This document shows positions 33,125 to 42,916 of a stretch of 64,000 nucleotides of DNA, in pieces; positions within the stretch are counted from its first letter, which is position 1; each line of letters begins with the position of its first letter. The translations under genes and the position numbers were made by a program. The notes under the pieces are model-generated. The model was given only the letters and a program-made list of their open reading frames with translations, had not been told where the DNA came from and did not search any database. Source of the DNA: Candidatus Bathyarchaeia archaeon (GTDB lineage: Archaea > Thermoproteota > Bathyarchaeia > Bathyarchaeales > Bathycorpusculaceae); contig JAVZEV010000001.1 in the NCBI GenBank assembly GCA_038873195.1, positions 276,490 to 340,489 on the forward strand, written 5' to 3'.

Positions 33125-34082
33125 TGCGTGTTGCCTTCTTCAACTTTCCGCTTAACAGTTTTTCAGCAGCGGATGAAGGGTCTATTTTTCTGTTTAGAAT
33201 TTTCTGCAATAATTCTTCAAACTTTCCTTCTTTCTTCAGCTCGTCTATTACTACGTTAACTATTTTCTCTTTTACTGCTTCAACCAGTTCAGCTTCAGCC
33301 CGCAAGAGACTCTTCTTACGTTCTTCTTCCTTCTCCAAGAAATGTCTATGCTCTTCCAGTTTCTCGATAAGTTGCGAGACTCCTTCACCTGTTAAAGCCG
33401 TCGTTTTCAAAATGGGCGGTTTCCATGCAGTTTCCTTACTGTTTAGTTGCAGCATCGCTTGAATATCCATCACGGCTTTGTCTGCGTTTTCTCTATCTGC
33501 CTTGTTTACTACGAAGATATCCGCTATCTCCATCAGCCCCGCTTTTATGGCTTGTATGTCATCTCCAAGACCCGGCGCGTGAATAACCACAATCGATTGT
33601 GCTACCTTGATTATTTCAACTTCTGACTGCCCCGCTCCCACAGTTTCAACTAAAATAATATCCTTGCCCGCGGCATCCAAAATTTTAACCGCGTCCTTAG
33701 TGGCTTTGGCTATTCCTCCGGCGTAATTGCGCGTTGCCATACTCCGTATAAAAACACCCTCATCCGTGCTCAATTCTTGCATACGAATCCTGTCGCCGAG
33801 AAATGCGCCTCCCGTGAAGGGACTCGATGGGTCCACGGCTACAACGCCAACTGTTTTGCCCTTGCGCCTGTATTCGCGCACCATTTTCTCAATGAGCGTG
33901 CTTTTTCCAGAGCCGCCGGGACCGGTTAGCCCTATTATGTGAGCTTTTCCCGTGTGCGGATAGATTGCAGCTATTAACTTTTGAGCTTCGGGAGTGTTGT
34001 CTTCAGCTATAGTTATGGCTCTTGCTATGCTTCTGCGGTTTCCGGCTAGAACACCCTTGACTATCTCGTCAATTGTCAACAA
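33117..34082 (-). CDS. meaB: Methylmalonyl-CoA mutase-associated GTPase MeaB (ArgK family)
   Basis: The 321-residue G3E-type GTPase has Walker A GPGGSGKST (about 54-62), VVAVDPSSPFTGGAFLGDRIRM, an ETVGAGQSEV switch and a VVNKAD guanine motif, followed by a helical C-terminal dimerisation region. MeaB gates cofactor loading and protects methylmalonyl-CoA mutase. It lies between the B12 subunit gene and cobO in the same direction. A TTG start is used at 34082. Confidence 0.93.
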   Translation of the reverse strand: MLTIDEIVKGVLAGNRRSIARAITIAEDNTPEAQKLIAAIYPHTGKAHIIGLTGPGGSGKSTLIEKMVREYRRKGKTVGVVAVDPSSPFTGGAFLGDRIRMQELSTDEGVFIRSMATRNYAGGIAKATKDAVKILDAAGKDIILVETVGAGQSEVEIIKVAQSIVVIHAPGLGDDIQAIKAGLMEIADIFVVNKADRENADKAVMDIQAMLQLNSKETAWKPPILKTTALTGEGVSQLIEKLEEHRHFLEKEEERKKSLLRAEAELVEAVKEKIVNVVIDELKKEGKFEELLQKILNRKIDPSSAAEKLLSGKLKKATRNA

Positions 34083-34105
34083 AGCTCATGCACTTTCTGC
34101 GGATT

Positions 34106-34513
34106 TTACGCTCTTTCTGGAACGTTCTCCAATACATACTTGATTATGGTTTCTGTTGGCGTGCCTGGACCAAAAATTTCTTTTATTCCAATTTTCTTCA
34201 GTTCTGCAATATCTTCTTCTGGAATTATTCCACCTGCGAAAACCATCACGTCCGTCAAGCCCTTCTGAGAGAGTAACTCCATTATGCGTGGAAAGAGAGC
34301 CTTATGCGCTCCAGACAGAATGCTCAATCCAATGACGTCCACGTCCTCTTGCAGTGCAGTCTCAACAATCTGCTCTGGAGTCTGCCTCAACCCCGTGTAG
34401 ATTACTTCCATTCCAGCGTCTCGCAAAGCGCGGGCTACGACTTTAGCGCCTCTATCATGGCTGTCAAGTCCTGGCTTCGCAATTAACACTCTAATTTTCT
34501 TTTTACTCTGCAT
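34106..34513 (-). CDS. Methylmalonyl-CoA mutase, cobalamin-binding subunit
   Basis: The 135-residue protein is a Rossmann-like B12-binding domain with DSHDRG (about 17-22, the DxHxxG that supplies the cobalt-ligating His), SILSG and AGG motifs. It is the small subunit of the archaeal two-part mutase, joining the large subunit encoded 14 nt upstream to interconvert methylmalonyl-CoA and succinyl-CoA. ATG 34513 is clear. Confidence 0.93.
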   Translation of the reverse strand: MQSKKKIRVLIAKPGLDSHDRGAKVVARALRDAGMEVIYTGLRQTPEQIVETALQEDVDVIGLSILSGAHKALFPRIMELLSQKGLTDVMVFAGGIIPEEDIAELKKIGIKEIFGPGTPTETIIKYVLENVPERA

Positions 34514-34527
34514 GTTTTTTCGCCTCT

Positions 34528-36216
34528 CTAAATTATGATTAACTCCTTATATTCTCCGTAAACTTTTCGCAGCACGTCAGTAATTTCGCCCAATGTCGCA
34601 TAGGCTTTTACTGCTTCTATTATTGTTGGCATGAGATTTTCATCCTTCTCTGCTGCGTAATGCAGCTTTTCAAGCGTTTCTTTCACTTTTCTGTTGTCAC
34701 GTTCCCTTTTTAGTTTTTGCAGTCTGGCGACTTGTTCTTTTTCAACCTTTGGGTCGACACGTAAAAGTTCTATTGGACATTTTTCCTCTTCAATGGTATA
34801 CTCGTTGCAGCCTACGATTATGCGTTTTTTCTCGTCTACTTCCCGTTGATATTTGTAAGCGCTGTCTGCGATTTCTTTCTGGAAAAAGCCTTTCTCTATT
34901 GCTGCAATTGCTCCACCCATATCGTCAATTTTTTGGATGTATTCCATGGCTTTCTCTTCCATCTCGTTCGTTAATTCTTCAACGTAATATGAACCGCCAA
35001 GCGGGTCAACTGTGTTAGCTACCCCGCTTTCGTAGGCGATTATCTGCTGCGTTCTCAAAGCCACTCTAACAGACTCTTCGGTTGGTAGGCACAAGGCTTC
35101 GTCAAATGAGTTAGTATGTAACGATTGGGTTCCGCCTAAAACAGCAGCTAACGCTTGAATTGTCGTGCGCACAATGTTGTTTAATGGCTGTTGCGCCGTC
35201 AGTGTACACCCAGAAGTTTGAACGTGCATACGCATCCACATAGACCTCGGGTTCTTAGCCTTAAACCGTTCCTTCATGATTCTCGCCCAGAGTCTTCGGG
35301 CTGCGCGGAACTTGGCGATTTCCTCAAAGAAGTCGTTGTGGGATGCGAAAAAGAAGGACAAGCGATGTGCAAACTCGTCCACTTTTAAGCCTCTTTCCAA
35401 GGTGGATTCTACATAGGCTATTCCATCATAAAGCGTGAAAGCTAATTCTTGAAGGGCTGTAGCGCCAGCTTCGCGAATGTGGTAGCCGCTTATGCTGACT
35501 GGATTCCATTTTGGCAAGTGCCTAGCACAATACTCAATAACGTCTGTGGTAAGTTTCACAGAGGGCTTCGGCGGAAAAATGCACAATTTCTGAGCGAAAA
35601 ACTCCTTCAAATTATCGTTCTGTGTGGTTCCGCCAATTTTTGTTCTCGGCACTCCTTGTTTATCGCCAACCGCAACGTACATGGCAAGAAGTATGGGTGC
35701 TGGCCCGTTTATTGTCATTGAAGTTGTAACCTTGTCCAAGGGTATACCGTCAAATAAGACTTCCATGTCCTGCAAAGAGGATATGGCTACTCCGCACACG
35801 CCCACTTCGCCCTTCGCCATGGGATGGTCTGAATCGTAACCCATAATCGTAGGATAATCAAAAGCCGTGCTTAAGCCAGACTCGCCTTCCTTCAGCAAAT
35901 ATTTAAACCGCTTGTTAGTGTCTGCAGCAGTGCCGAAACCCGCGAACATGCGCATAGTCCATAAACGCCCACGATACATTGTCGCGTGGACGCCGCGTGT
36001 GAATGGATATTCGCCTGGAAAACCCAAATCACGCATGTAATCTAAGTCTTTAACGTCTTCGGGCGTATACAAACGTTTTATTAGCATTCCAGAGTGATTT
36101 CTGAATTCACTCTTGCACTCTTTGCATTGTTCCAGCCATTTTGGAAGCGTCGTTTTTTCCCAGCGTTCACGTTCTTGTTTAAGTTCTTTAATCTGTTTTT
36201 CATCAAATATTGTCAT
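34528..36216 (-). CDS. Methylmalonyl-CoA mutase, large (catalytic) subunit
   Basis: The 562-residue protein is the TIM-barrel catalytic subunit. It contains [21 protein letters not shown] with the conserved Tyr and Arg for CoA substrate binding, [13 protein letters not shown], and a long barrel with [12 protein letters not shown] and [13 protein letters not shown]. No B12 domain is attached; it is encoded by the next gene. The start has GGAGG at a good distance. The operon order is large subunit, B12 subunit, meaB, cobO; no epimerase gene is present in the window. Confidence 0.95.
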   Translation of the reverse strand: MTIFDEKQIKELKQERERWEKTTLPKWLEQCKECKSEFRNHSGMLIKRLYTPEDVKDLDYMRDLGFPGEYPFTRGVHATMYRGRLWTMRMFAGFGTAADTNKRFKYLLKEGESGLSTAFDYPTIMGYDSDHPMAKGEVGVCGVAISSLQDMEVLFDGIPLDKVTTSMTINGPAPILLAMYVAVGDKQGVPRTKIGGTTQNDNLKEFFAQKLCIFPPKPSVKLTTDVIEYCARHLPKWNPVSISGYHIREAGATALQELAFTLYDGIAYVESTLERGLKVDEFAHRLSFFFASHNDFFEEIAKFRAARRLWARIMKERFKAKNPRSMWMRMHVQTSGCTLTAQQPLNNIVRTTIQALAAVLGGTQSLHTNSFDEALCLPTEESVRVALRTQQIIAYESGVANTVDPLGGSYYVEELTNEMEEKAMEYIQKIDDMGGAIAAIEKGFFQKEIADSAYKYQREVDEKKRIIVGCNEYTIEEEKCPIELLRVDPKVEKEQVARLQKLKRERDNRKVKETLEKLHYAAEKDENLMPTIIEAVKAYATLGEITDVLRKVYGEYKELIII

Positions 36217-36399
36217 GCTCTGCCTCCATTAAGGAGTCGTTACTTTGTGAGGAACATATGAGTATCAACCCTAAAAAGATATTTTCTTATCGGTTAAAAA
36301 TTCCTGTTTTTACGTTAAAAATAAAAAGGCAACAGATAGAGTGAAAGCTTGTCATCTTGGGCTTTTGAAAGGAAAAAGGATGCTTCAAATCACTGGCGG

Positions 36400-37557
36400 T
36401 CAGTGCTTAAACTTCAGTAGACAAGCAGCAGCTGAAAATCCCCATCCATATCCAAGCATTGTAATAACGTCTTCTTCAACAAGTTTCGTGTTCGAGATGA
36501 TTCTTTCAAGAATAAACGGTAAGCTTGCACCGGCCAAATTGCCATATTCTCTTAGAATCTCGTGAGATTCCTTAATTTTTTCGTATGGAATCTCGTTACG
36601 CTCGGCTAAGGCAGCGAGTATTTTTTCGCTGCCGGTGTGAACTGCCCATTTTTTAACCATTTTTATGGCGTCTCTGCTGGTTTTGCCAAACAGTCTTTTA
36701 AGAGCCAAACTTGTGTATTTAACTCCGAGTTCTGGAATTTTTCTATCAAGATGTGAATAGAAACCAAACGAAAACGGCTTGTTTGAAGCTGAAAGTTTTG
36801 CGTATCCTGCTAAGTAATCTTTTTTTCCAACATTTGTTACTTCCACATTTTTCTCCACAGTTAAGCCTTCTCCCTTATTGGCAACAACACACGCGGCTGC
36901 ACCATCACCGAAAAGGAAAAACTCCATAGTTGCAACCCACTTTTGCAACTCAACACGCCTTTTAGCCACGCTTTTAATTTGATTTATTTGTCTAATTTCC
37001 ATAACGTTTGTCATGCCACGCACTTGATTTTGGAACCAGTAGGAGCTTACTCCGGAAACGCAGATGAGCGCGTAATCCTTCGGATGTGCCGCCAGATAGT
37101 TTTCTGCAAGTTCTAAGGCTTTGGGAAAAGCTGTGCTGGCTATTCCTTGAGCATTAACATGCTTAATGTAAGGCGTGAAGCCGATGTTGCGAACTAGAAG
37201 TTGGCTGAGTCCGGGACTCAAGAATGGAGTGGCGTCATAGGCTGCAATAAAATAGTTAATATCCTTCGCAGAGAGACCAGCGTTTTGAACAGCGTTTTCA
37301 CATGCTTCAGAGCATAACTCGATTATTGCGTCTTCGTTCATGGCTTCTTTTGCGTCTGGATGGTTGATAAGGTAGCGCCGCTGAACCCCAAGGTTAAGCA
37401 CGTTTTGTTTGACGCGTTCTGGAAGCGAACATGGAAAAGTTTCTAAAAGCTTTTCTGTTGAATACTCGTTTTTTGGCAAGGCTGCGCCTAAATTGAGTAT
37501 TTGCATATCAGTGAAATTGCTAATTGAGGTTATAAAAGGATTCTTGAAATGTTTCAT
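36400..37557 (-). CDS. Ketoacyl synthase III-like (thiolase fold) protein without the active-site cysteine
   Basis: From ATG 37557 the 385-residue protein has the KAS III/type III PKS fold. The catalytic His is in WAVHTGSEK (about H307) and the Asn in YGNLAGASL (about N340), both in place. At the nucleophile the usual QGC is QGIAS, so isoleucine (about residue 139) replaces cysteine. The C terminus has GYGWGFSAAACLL. A CTATAAGA box at 37588-37595 gives a short leader to 37557 and rules out the longer start at 37608. It is divergent from the thiolase/DUF35 genes. It may be non-catalytic or use other chemistry. Confidence 0.72.
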   Translation of the reverse strand: MKHFKNPFITSISNFTDMQILNLGAALPKNEYSTEKLLETFPCSLPERVKQNVLNLGVQRRYLINHPDAKEAMNEDAIIELCSEACENAVQNAGLSAKDINYFIAAYDATPFLSPGLSQLLVRNIGFTPYIKHVNAQGIASTAFPKALELAENYLAAHPKDYALICVSGVSSYWFQNQVRGMTNVMEIRQINQIKSVAKRRVELQKWVATMEFFLFGDGAAACVVANKGEGLTVEKNVEVTNVGKKDYLAGYAKLSASNKPFSFGFYSHLDRKIPELGVKYTSLALKRLFGKTSRDAIKMVKKWAVHTGSEKILAALAERNEIPYEKIKESHEILREYGNLAGASLPFILERIISNTKLVEEDVITMLGYGWGFSAAACLLKFKH

Positions 37558-37640
37558 GTTGACTATGGCATTATTTTTCCACAAAAATCTTATAGTTGTT
37601 GGAATCAACTAACTACACTTTCAAAATTGAGGTGGAGAAA

Positions 37641-38936
37641 TTGACGAAAAAAGTCGGAATAGTCGCAGGGAGCATATCAAGATTTGACAATCCAAGACAC
37701 ACTTTGCAAGAAGAGATGTGCGCAGAAGCTGTTAAAATGATATTGGACGACGTGCCAAACTTACAACTTGGAGATTTCATAAGAAAAGGCTATGCATGCT
37801 GCTACTCCTACTTCAGCGACATCCTAGAACAACAACAATGCATGCACTGGATAATCCACGATTACTTAGGCTTAAGCGGTGTGCCCGCCTATCGAGTTGA
37901 ATCTGGCGGAGCTACCCCAATCGACGCAATAGTAAACGCAGCATTATGGATACGTTCAGGCATGTTTCCAGTTGTTCTCGTGGTAGGATGGGAAAAAATG
38001 AATGAACTGCCAATACAGAAAGTCAACGAAGCCATAGCCATCGCAGGCGACACAGACTGGGACTTCGTTTCAGGCTTCACCTATAACGCTTTCTACGCCA
38101 CACTTGAAACCCGCCGAATGCACGTTTACGGCGAAACAGAAGAAGACTTAGCAGAAGTCGCAGTTCTATGCCACAACAATTCGCTTGACAACCCCTATGC
38201 ACAATGGCCCGCCCAACATGGCTTCAGCAAAATCACGGTGGAAGACGTCTACAAATCACGCTTAATCTCTTGGCCATATAGGCTCTATGAATGTGCAATG
38301 ACAAGCGAAGGCGCATCAGCTTTGCTTTTAGCGAACGAAGAGATGACCAAGAAATTGACGGACAATCCGGTTTGGATTACTGGCGTAGGCTTTGGAACAG
38401 ACACTATGAGACCTGGAGACCGCCCAGACAATCCAGCATGGAAAGGCTTGTATCCAGAAGACGAAAAAATATGGCCTAAAGAAATTCCACGCCCTCTGTC
38501 ACCTTACCCAGATCTAACCAACTTTGGTTCACTTCGCGTAGCCGCAAGAATGGCTTATAAGGATGCTGGCATCAAGAATCCAAGAAAAGAAATAAGTTTG
38601 GTCGAAATCTTTGACCCATACGCAGGCGTGGTTTTAGCTGGACTAGAGGATTTTGACTTCTGTAAGAGAGGCGAAGGAAAGAAATTACTTCGAGAAGGAG
38701 TGATCGCTCCGCACGGTGAACTTCCATGCCAACTCAGCGGTGCTCTGACAGCTCAAGGACATGCAGTTGGTTCAACATCAATCGCCCAAGTTGTTGATGT
38801 GTATTGGCAACTTAGCAACCAGATAGGCAAAAAATGGGGTGCTCCAGGCAGACAACTGAGCAACCCGAAGAGAGGCTTCATACATGGACACGGCGGCACA
38901 GGATGTCAAGCTGGCGCCGTGGTTTTGGAGGTGTAG
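37641..38936 (+). CDS. Thiolase family protein lacking the usual catalytic cysteine
   Basis: The 431-residue protein has the SCP2/acetyl-CoA acetyltransferase fold. VESGGATPIDAIVNAAL occupies the place of the normal CASSGAA motif, so the nucleophilic Cys is absent. The His in GHAVGSTS and a GHGGTGCQAG ending remain. A GAGGTG before TTG 37641 marks the start; a TTG at 37596 overlaps the divergent promoter. The DUF35 gene follows 3 nt later, forming the thiolase-DUF35 pair known in archaea. It may be a structural partner of the canonical thiolase at 39776 or an enzyme with altered chemistry. Confidence 0.78.
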   Translation: MTKKVGIVAGSISRFDNPRHTLQEEMCAEAVKMILDDVPNLQLGDFIRKGYACCYSYFSDILEQQQCMHWIIHDYLGLSGVPAYRVESGGATPIDAIVNAALWIRSGMFPVVLVVGWEKMNELPIQKVNEAIAIAGDTDWDFVSGFTYNAFYATLETRRMHVYGETEEDLAEVAVLCHNNSLDNPYAQWPAQHGFSKITVEDVYKSRLISWPYRLYECAMTSEGASALLLANEEMTKKLTDNPVWITGVGFGTDTMRPGDRPDNPAWKGLYPEDEKIWPKEIPRPLSPYPDLTNFGSLRVAARMAYKDAGIKNPRKEISLVEIFDPYAGVVLAGLEDFDFCKRGEGKKLLREGVIAPHGELPCQLSGALTAQGHAVGSTSIAQVVDVYWQLSNQIGKKWGAPGRQLSNPKRGFIHGHGGTGCQAGAVVLEV

Positions 38937-38939
38937 CAA

Positions 38940-39626
38940 ATGAAACAGCCTGGTCCAGAAAAGCTAATCAAAGAAAAGAAAATCGACGAAGAATGGTGGA
39001 CGGAATGGGAACGTAAAGGTGGCTGGAGACCTGAAGGGTGGAAAATAATCGAAATGAACGATGGCCCTACATTGAATGACCTAAAACCTGAGCGATTTCT
39101 AATTGTGCATAGACCTCATGGTAGCGTGTTTCATCACAGCTATGGCAAGGTTTCAAAATTCTTTATGGGGCTTTTAGAAGGGAAACTCTACGGAACAAAA
39201 TGCCCAAAATGCGGACTAGTTTATTGTCCCCCACGTGCGCATTGCTATAATCCCAAATGTAGACTTCAAGAGACAGAGTGGATTGAGCTTCCAAAAAGAG
39301 GCGAAGTGTTTTCATACACTGTCATGGCGATTGCGTGGCCTTCCATGGCTCACCTACAGCCGCTGGTCGGTGCAATGGTACGCATAGAAGGAACAAACAC
39401 CTGCTTGCCTATGACCATGAGAGACATTGACCCAGAGAAAGTGAACATTGGCTTAAAAGTGAACATACACATCGAGAAGCAACCAAAAGGCGACCTCTTA
39501 GACGTTTACGCTACACCCGCAGAAGAACCAAAACCGCCAAAACGAACGCCTGAAGAGCTAAAACGCTTCAGAGAAGACATGGAAAAAACGCGGGCTTGGG
39601 TTAGGAAAACATTCGGACCCAAGTAA
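38940..39626 (+). CDS. DUF35 OB-fold/zinc-ribbon acyl-CoA-associated protein
   Basis: The 228-residue protein has a rubredoxin-like zinc knuckle (CPKCGLVYCPPRAHCYNPKC, about 89-108) followed by an OB fold (ELPKRGEVFSYTVMAIAWPS, then MVRIEGTNTCLPMTM). Its extra N-terminal 85 residues are longer than in the second DUF35 gene. In archaea DUF35 proteins bridge thiolase and HMG-CoA synthase in a channelling complex; here the partner is the adjacent thiolase. It ends in a Pro/Lys-rich helical tail. Confidence 0.85.
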   Translation: MKQPGPEKLIKEKKIDEEWWTEWERKGGWRPEGWKIIEMNDGPTLNDLKPERFLIVHRPHGSVFHHSYGKVSKFFMGLLEGKLYGTKCPKCGLVYCPPRAHCYNPKCRLQETEWIELPKRGEVFSYTVMAIAWPSMAHLQPLVGAMVRIEGTNTCLPMTMRDIDPEKVNIGLKVNIHIEKQPKGDLLDVYATPAEEPKPPKRTPEELKRFREDMEKTRAWVRKTFGPK

Positions 39627-39775
39627 CATCCTTTCCACTTTTATCTTTTTTCAGATTTGTTCGTTAATATTTTCTTACATGAAAAACTTGGTGACTAACT
39701 GAAGAAATTTAAATACTCGTTCAAACATTATTCGACTTTCTACAATGGGCATAAGCTCTTAAGAGGAATTAGGCT

Positions 39776-40948
39776 TTGAAGGGAAAACCTCTTGTCTCAA
39801 TTGTTTCTGCTGGTTTATCAAAATTTGGAAAACTAGAAGGCTTATACGCAAGGGAAATTTTTGCAGAAGCCGCCAAGGAAGCGTTTGACCGCTGCCCAAA
39901 CCTAAACCCGAAGAAAGACATTCAAGCCTTGTTTGTTGGACACATGGGCGAATCCTACGAGCACCAGGGGCATACTGGCGCAACAATGGCTGATTGGGCT
40001 GGGTTGCTGCATGTTCCAGCCACGAGAACAGAAGCTGCGTGTGCTTCTTCAGGAGCCGCCTTGAGAGCCGCAGTTTACGCTGTGCTTTCAGGCTTAGCTG
40101 ATGTTGTGATGGTTGGCGGTGTTGAAAAGATGACGCATAGAAGCACGGCTGAAGTTACGGAATATTTAGCCATGGCTTCAGATTATCCTTTCGAACAGTG
40201 GCATGGCATAACCTTTCCAGGATTATATGCGCTTATGGCGACGGCACATATGCACAAATATGGCACAACAGAAAAGCAGTTGGCAGCTGTTGCGGTGAAA
40301 AATCATTATCATGGCAGCCTAAACCCTAAAGCGCACATGCAGAAGGAGATAACGCTTGAAAATGCCTTGTCTTCACGTGTCATTGCTTGGCCTCTCAAAC
40401 TTTATGATTGTTCGCTTATTACTGATGGAGCAAGCTGCTTAATCTTGACAAAGCCAGAATTAGCCAAAAAATACACTGACACACCAGTGCACATAATAGG
40501 CAGTGGACAAGCAAGCGACACCATCGGCTTGTATGAACGGGAAAGTTTCACTTCGCTTACGGCAGCGCGGTTAGCCGCTAAAAAAGCGTATGAAATGGCT
40601 GATGTTAAACCCGAGAACATTGACGTGGCAGAAGTTCACGATTGCTTCACAATAGCTGAAATAATTGCTTATGAAGACCTGGGATTCTGCAAACCAGGCG
40701 AAGGTGGACACTTAACGGAAAAAGGAGAAACAAAACTCGGAGGAAGAATACCAGTCAACACTAGCGGAGGATTAAAAGCTAAGGGACATCCAGTAGGCGC
40801 GACTGGAACTGGACAAGCATACGAAATATTCTTGCAGCTTACAGGACAAGCGGACAAGAGACAAGTGAAAAACGCGGAAATAGGCTTAACACATAATGTT
40901 GGAGGCTCAGGAGCGACTGCCACAGTTCATATTTACAGGAGGGGATAA
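39776..40948 (+). CDS. Thiolase / acetyl-CoA C-acyltransferase
   Basis: The 390-residue protein is a canonical thiolase. The nucleophilic Cys is in EAACASSGAAL (about residue 85). The HDCF motif is present, and the catalytic His is in GHPVGATGTG. The ending NVGGSGATATVHI is of the SCP2-thiolase form. It starts at TTG 39776 with GAGGA upstream and a TTTAAATAC box near 39705. It condenses or cleaves acyl-CoAs, probably in fatty- or branched-acid oxidation or in the first step of mevalonate synthesis. Paired with DUF35 4 nt downstream. Confidence 0.92.
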   Translation: MKGKPLVSIVSAGLSKFGKLEGLYAREIFAEAAKEAFDRCPNLNPKKDIQALFVGHMGESYEHQGHTGATMADWAGLLHVPATRTEAACASSGAALRAAVYAVLSGLADVVMVGGVEKMTHRSTAEVTEYLAMASDYPFEQWHGITFPGLYALMATAHMHKYGTTEKQLAAVAVKNHYHGSLNPKAHMQKEITLENALSSRVIAWPLKLYDCSLITDGASCLILTKPELAKKYTDTPVHIIGSGQASDTIGLYERESFTSLTAARLAAKKAYEMADVKPENIDVAEVHDCFTIAEIIAYEDLGFCKPGEGGHLTEKGETKLGGRIPVNTSGGLKAKGHPVGATGTGQAYEIFLQLTGQADKRQVKNAEIGLTHNVGGSGATATVHIYRRG

Positions 40949-40952
40949 AAAA

Positions 40953-41354
40953 ATGGCGGAGCAAACTCAAGCCTTCACGATAGAGCAGTTTTACAAGCAC
41001 TTACTTCAGGGAAAACTTATGGGCGCAAAATGTAAAAAATGCGGAAAAGTGCACCTTCCACCGAGACCATTATGTGACAGTTGCTTCTCAAAAGATTTCG
41101 AGTGGATTGAACTTTCACCTAAAGGAAAACTGCTAACCTACACGGTTATTCACGTGGCGCCTTCACAATTTCAGGGAATGGCTCCGTACGCTGTTGGTAT
41201 AGTGCAGCTTGAAAGTGGTGTGAAAATTCCAGGAATGATAAGAGCTTCTCCAGAACACATAAAGATAGGAATGCAGCTTACGATGGATTTTGGAACATGC
41301 GCAGCGACTCAGCAATGGCCACAGTGGCCTAGATACTTCTTCAAACCAGTTTAG
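40953..41354 (+). CDS. DUF35 OB-fold/zinc-ribbon protein
   Basis: The 133-residue protein from ATG 40953 has a perfect AGGAGG site. Its zinc ribbon is CKKCGKVHLPPRPLCDSC (about 27-44), followed by the OB fold (ELSPKGKLLTYTVIHVAPS, then VGIVQLESGVKIPGMI). It is the standard length for the family and the direct partner of the thiolase before it. Confidence 0.9.
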   Translation: MAEQTQAFTIEQFYKHLLQGKLMGAKCKKCGKVHLPPRPLCDSCFSKDFEWIELSPKGKLLTYTVIHVAPSQFQGMAPYAVGIVQLESGVKIPGMIRASPEHIKIGMQLTMDFGTCAATQQWPQWPRYFFKPV

Positions 41355-41402
41355 AACGCAACATTTAAGCAGTTTAATTCTTACCTTTTTTCTGCGATTG
41401 TT

Positions 41403-42050
41403 ATGGAAGAATATTACAGAAGACGCGCAGAGGAATATGAAGAAATTTATCATCGAGATGACCCGGCTCGTCGAGAAGAACTGCAAATTTTGGCAAACGC
41501 GTTAAAGAAAACATTGAAGGATAGAAAGGTTCTTGAGATAGCGTGTGGAACTGGGTATTGGACGCAGATTCTGTCAAAGACCGCACGTAGCATAGTAGCG
41601 ATAGATGTTGCACAAGAGATGCTTGAAATTGCAAAAAGGAAACTTTATGAATGCCCCGTTCATTTCTGCAAGGAAGACGCGTATACCTTAGCCTTTAAAA
41701 AAGGCGCGTTTAATGGAGGACTAGCGAATTTCTGGTTTTCGCATATTCCAAAAAGCAAAATTGACTGTTTCATGCAAGGGTTTCATCGAATTTTGCAAAG
41801 CCGCTCTAAAATGTTCATTGCAGACAATGTTTACGTTTCGGGTGTTGGAGGAACATTAGTGATTAGGAAGGGAGAAGAGGACACGTATAAATTGAGGAAA
41901 CTAAAGAATGGAAGTGAACATTTGGTTCTTAAAAATTATTTTTCCAGAGAGGAACTTGTGGAGATTTTCAGTAAATATGACCGCGGATTTGATATAGAAA
42001 ACGTTTTTTATGGCAAATGCTTCTGGTATGTGACTTACACGGTGCAATAG
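41403..42050 (+). CDS. Class I SAM-dependent methyltransferase
   Basis: The 215-residue protein has the SAM-binding core: VLEIACGTGYWTQIL (motif I, about 41-55), IVAIDVAQEMLEIA, EDAYTLAFKKGAFNGGLANFWFSHI and an IADNVY strand. Substrate cannot be told. It has a T-rich region before the start and stands alone after the DUF35 gene. Confidence 0.87.
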   Translation: MEEYYRRRAEEYEEIYHRDDPARREELQILANALKKTLKDRKVLEIACGTGYWTQILSKTARSIVAIDVAQEMLEIAKRKLYECPVHFCKEDAYTLAFKKGAFNGGLANFWFSHIPKSKIDCFMQGFHRILQSRSKMFIADNVYVSGVGGTLVIRKGEEDTYKLRKLKNGSEHLVLKNYFSREELVEIFSKYDRGFDIENVFYGKCFWYVTYTVQ

Positions 42051-42083
42051 GCTACTCTGTAACGGCTTTTTCTAATATACTCC

Positions 42084-42770
42084 TTATGTTTCTGGAGTTT
42101 TGTTGATGTATTCTATAAGCGTTGGCAAATCCGTAATCGACGTAACAAAATAGTTTGCGCCAGAACTGATTAGTTCTTTAGGAGAAGAAACGCCTGTAGG
42201 CAACCCCACAGCAATTGCCTTCACTTCTTTTGCACACTTCATGTCGCTGACGCCGTCTCCAACAACCATAGTTTCTTCAGGATTAGCCTCCAACGCCTTT
42301 AAGGTGGCTTCTAAATGCTCAACGTTTGGCTTAACGTATTTCACGTTGTCGCGTGGAGTTATCGCATCAAAAAACTCCGCTATTTTAAATCTTTTCAAAA
42401 TGTAGTCGGTTGATTTCTTACTGTTTATTGTACACACGCCCAACTTCAACCCCATTTTCTTCAGACTCTTTAAAGTTTCCAAAACGCCTGAAAGCAAACT
42501 CGTAGTTTTCGCCGCTTCCAACTCGTATTTTTCAGCTATCTCCAAAGCTTTCTTTCGAATTTCTGTAAACACTTTTTCTGGTTTATTGTTGTTTTTGAGG
42601 AAAATTTCAGCTTTTTTCAACATTTCAAAAATGCTTTCGTTTATGGATAAAACTGAAGCTGGCAAGCCTTTATTTACGAGGAAACTTCTAACTTCTGCTC
42701 TTACGACGCGATAATCTACATTGAAGCTTGCAAGCGTTCCGTCAAGATCAAAGATCACAGCCTTAATCAT
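42084..42770 (-). CDS. HAD-superfamily phosphatase (phosphoglycolate phosphatase-like)
   Basis: The 228-residue protein has all HAD motifs: IFDLDGTLA (residues 6-14, nucleophile Asp8), a Thr/Ser in VCTINS, a Lys near KYVKPNVEHL and MVVGDGVSDMKCAK with the acidic pair. A helical cap (about 20-90) places it in subfamily I. It probably dephosphorylates a small metabolite. Divergent from the next gene. Confidence 0.88.
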   Translation of the reverse strand: MIKAVIFDLDGTLASFNVDYRVVRAEVRSFLVNKGLPASVLSINESIFEMLKKAEIFLKNNNKPEKVFTEIRKKALEIAEKYELEAAKTTSLLSGVLETLKSLKKMGLKLGVCTINSKKSTDYILKRFKIAEFFDAITPRDNVKYVKPNVEHLEATLKALEANPEETMVVGDGVSDMKCAKEVKAIAVGLPTGVSSPKELISSGANYFVTSITDLPTLIEYINKTPET

Positions 42771-42916
42771 TGCGTATCCTTCACTTTTTGGGAGTTTAAT
42801 CCTAAAAGGTTTGGACGGAAATAAACTTTGTTATGCAACTCTCAGCCTTAACAAAACCTGTAAGAAGAGTAAACTGAATAACCCGCTTCACATAATATTA
42901 GTTTTATTGATGGAGT

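Noticed and set aside
42092-42115. GAGTTTTGTTGATG resembling the duplicated 28-nt motif
   Set aside because: It lies in the coding end of the HAD gene (residues INKTPET), the second half does not match and there is no gene start at the right distance.
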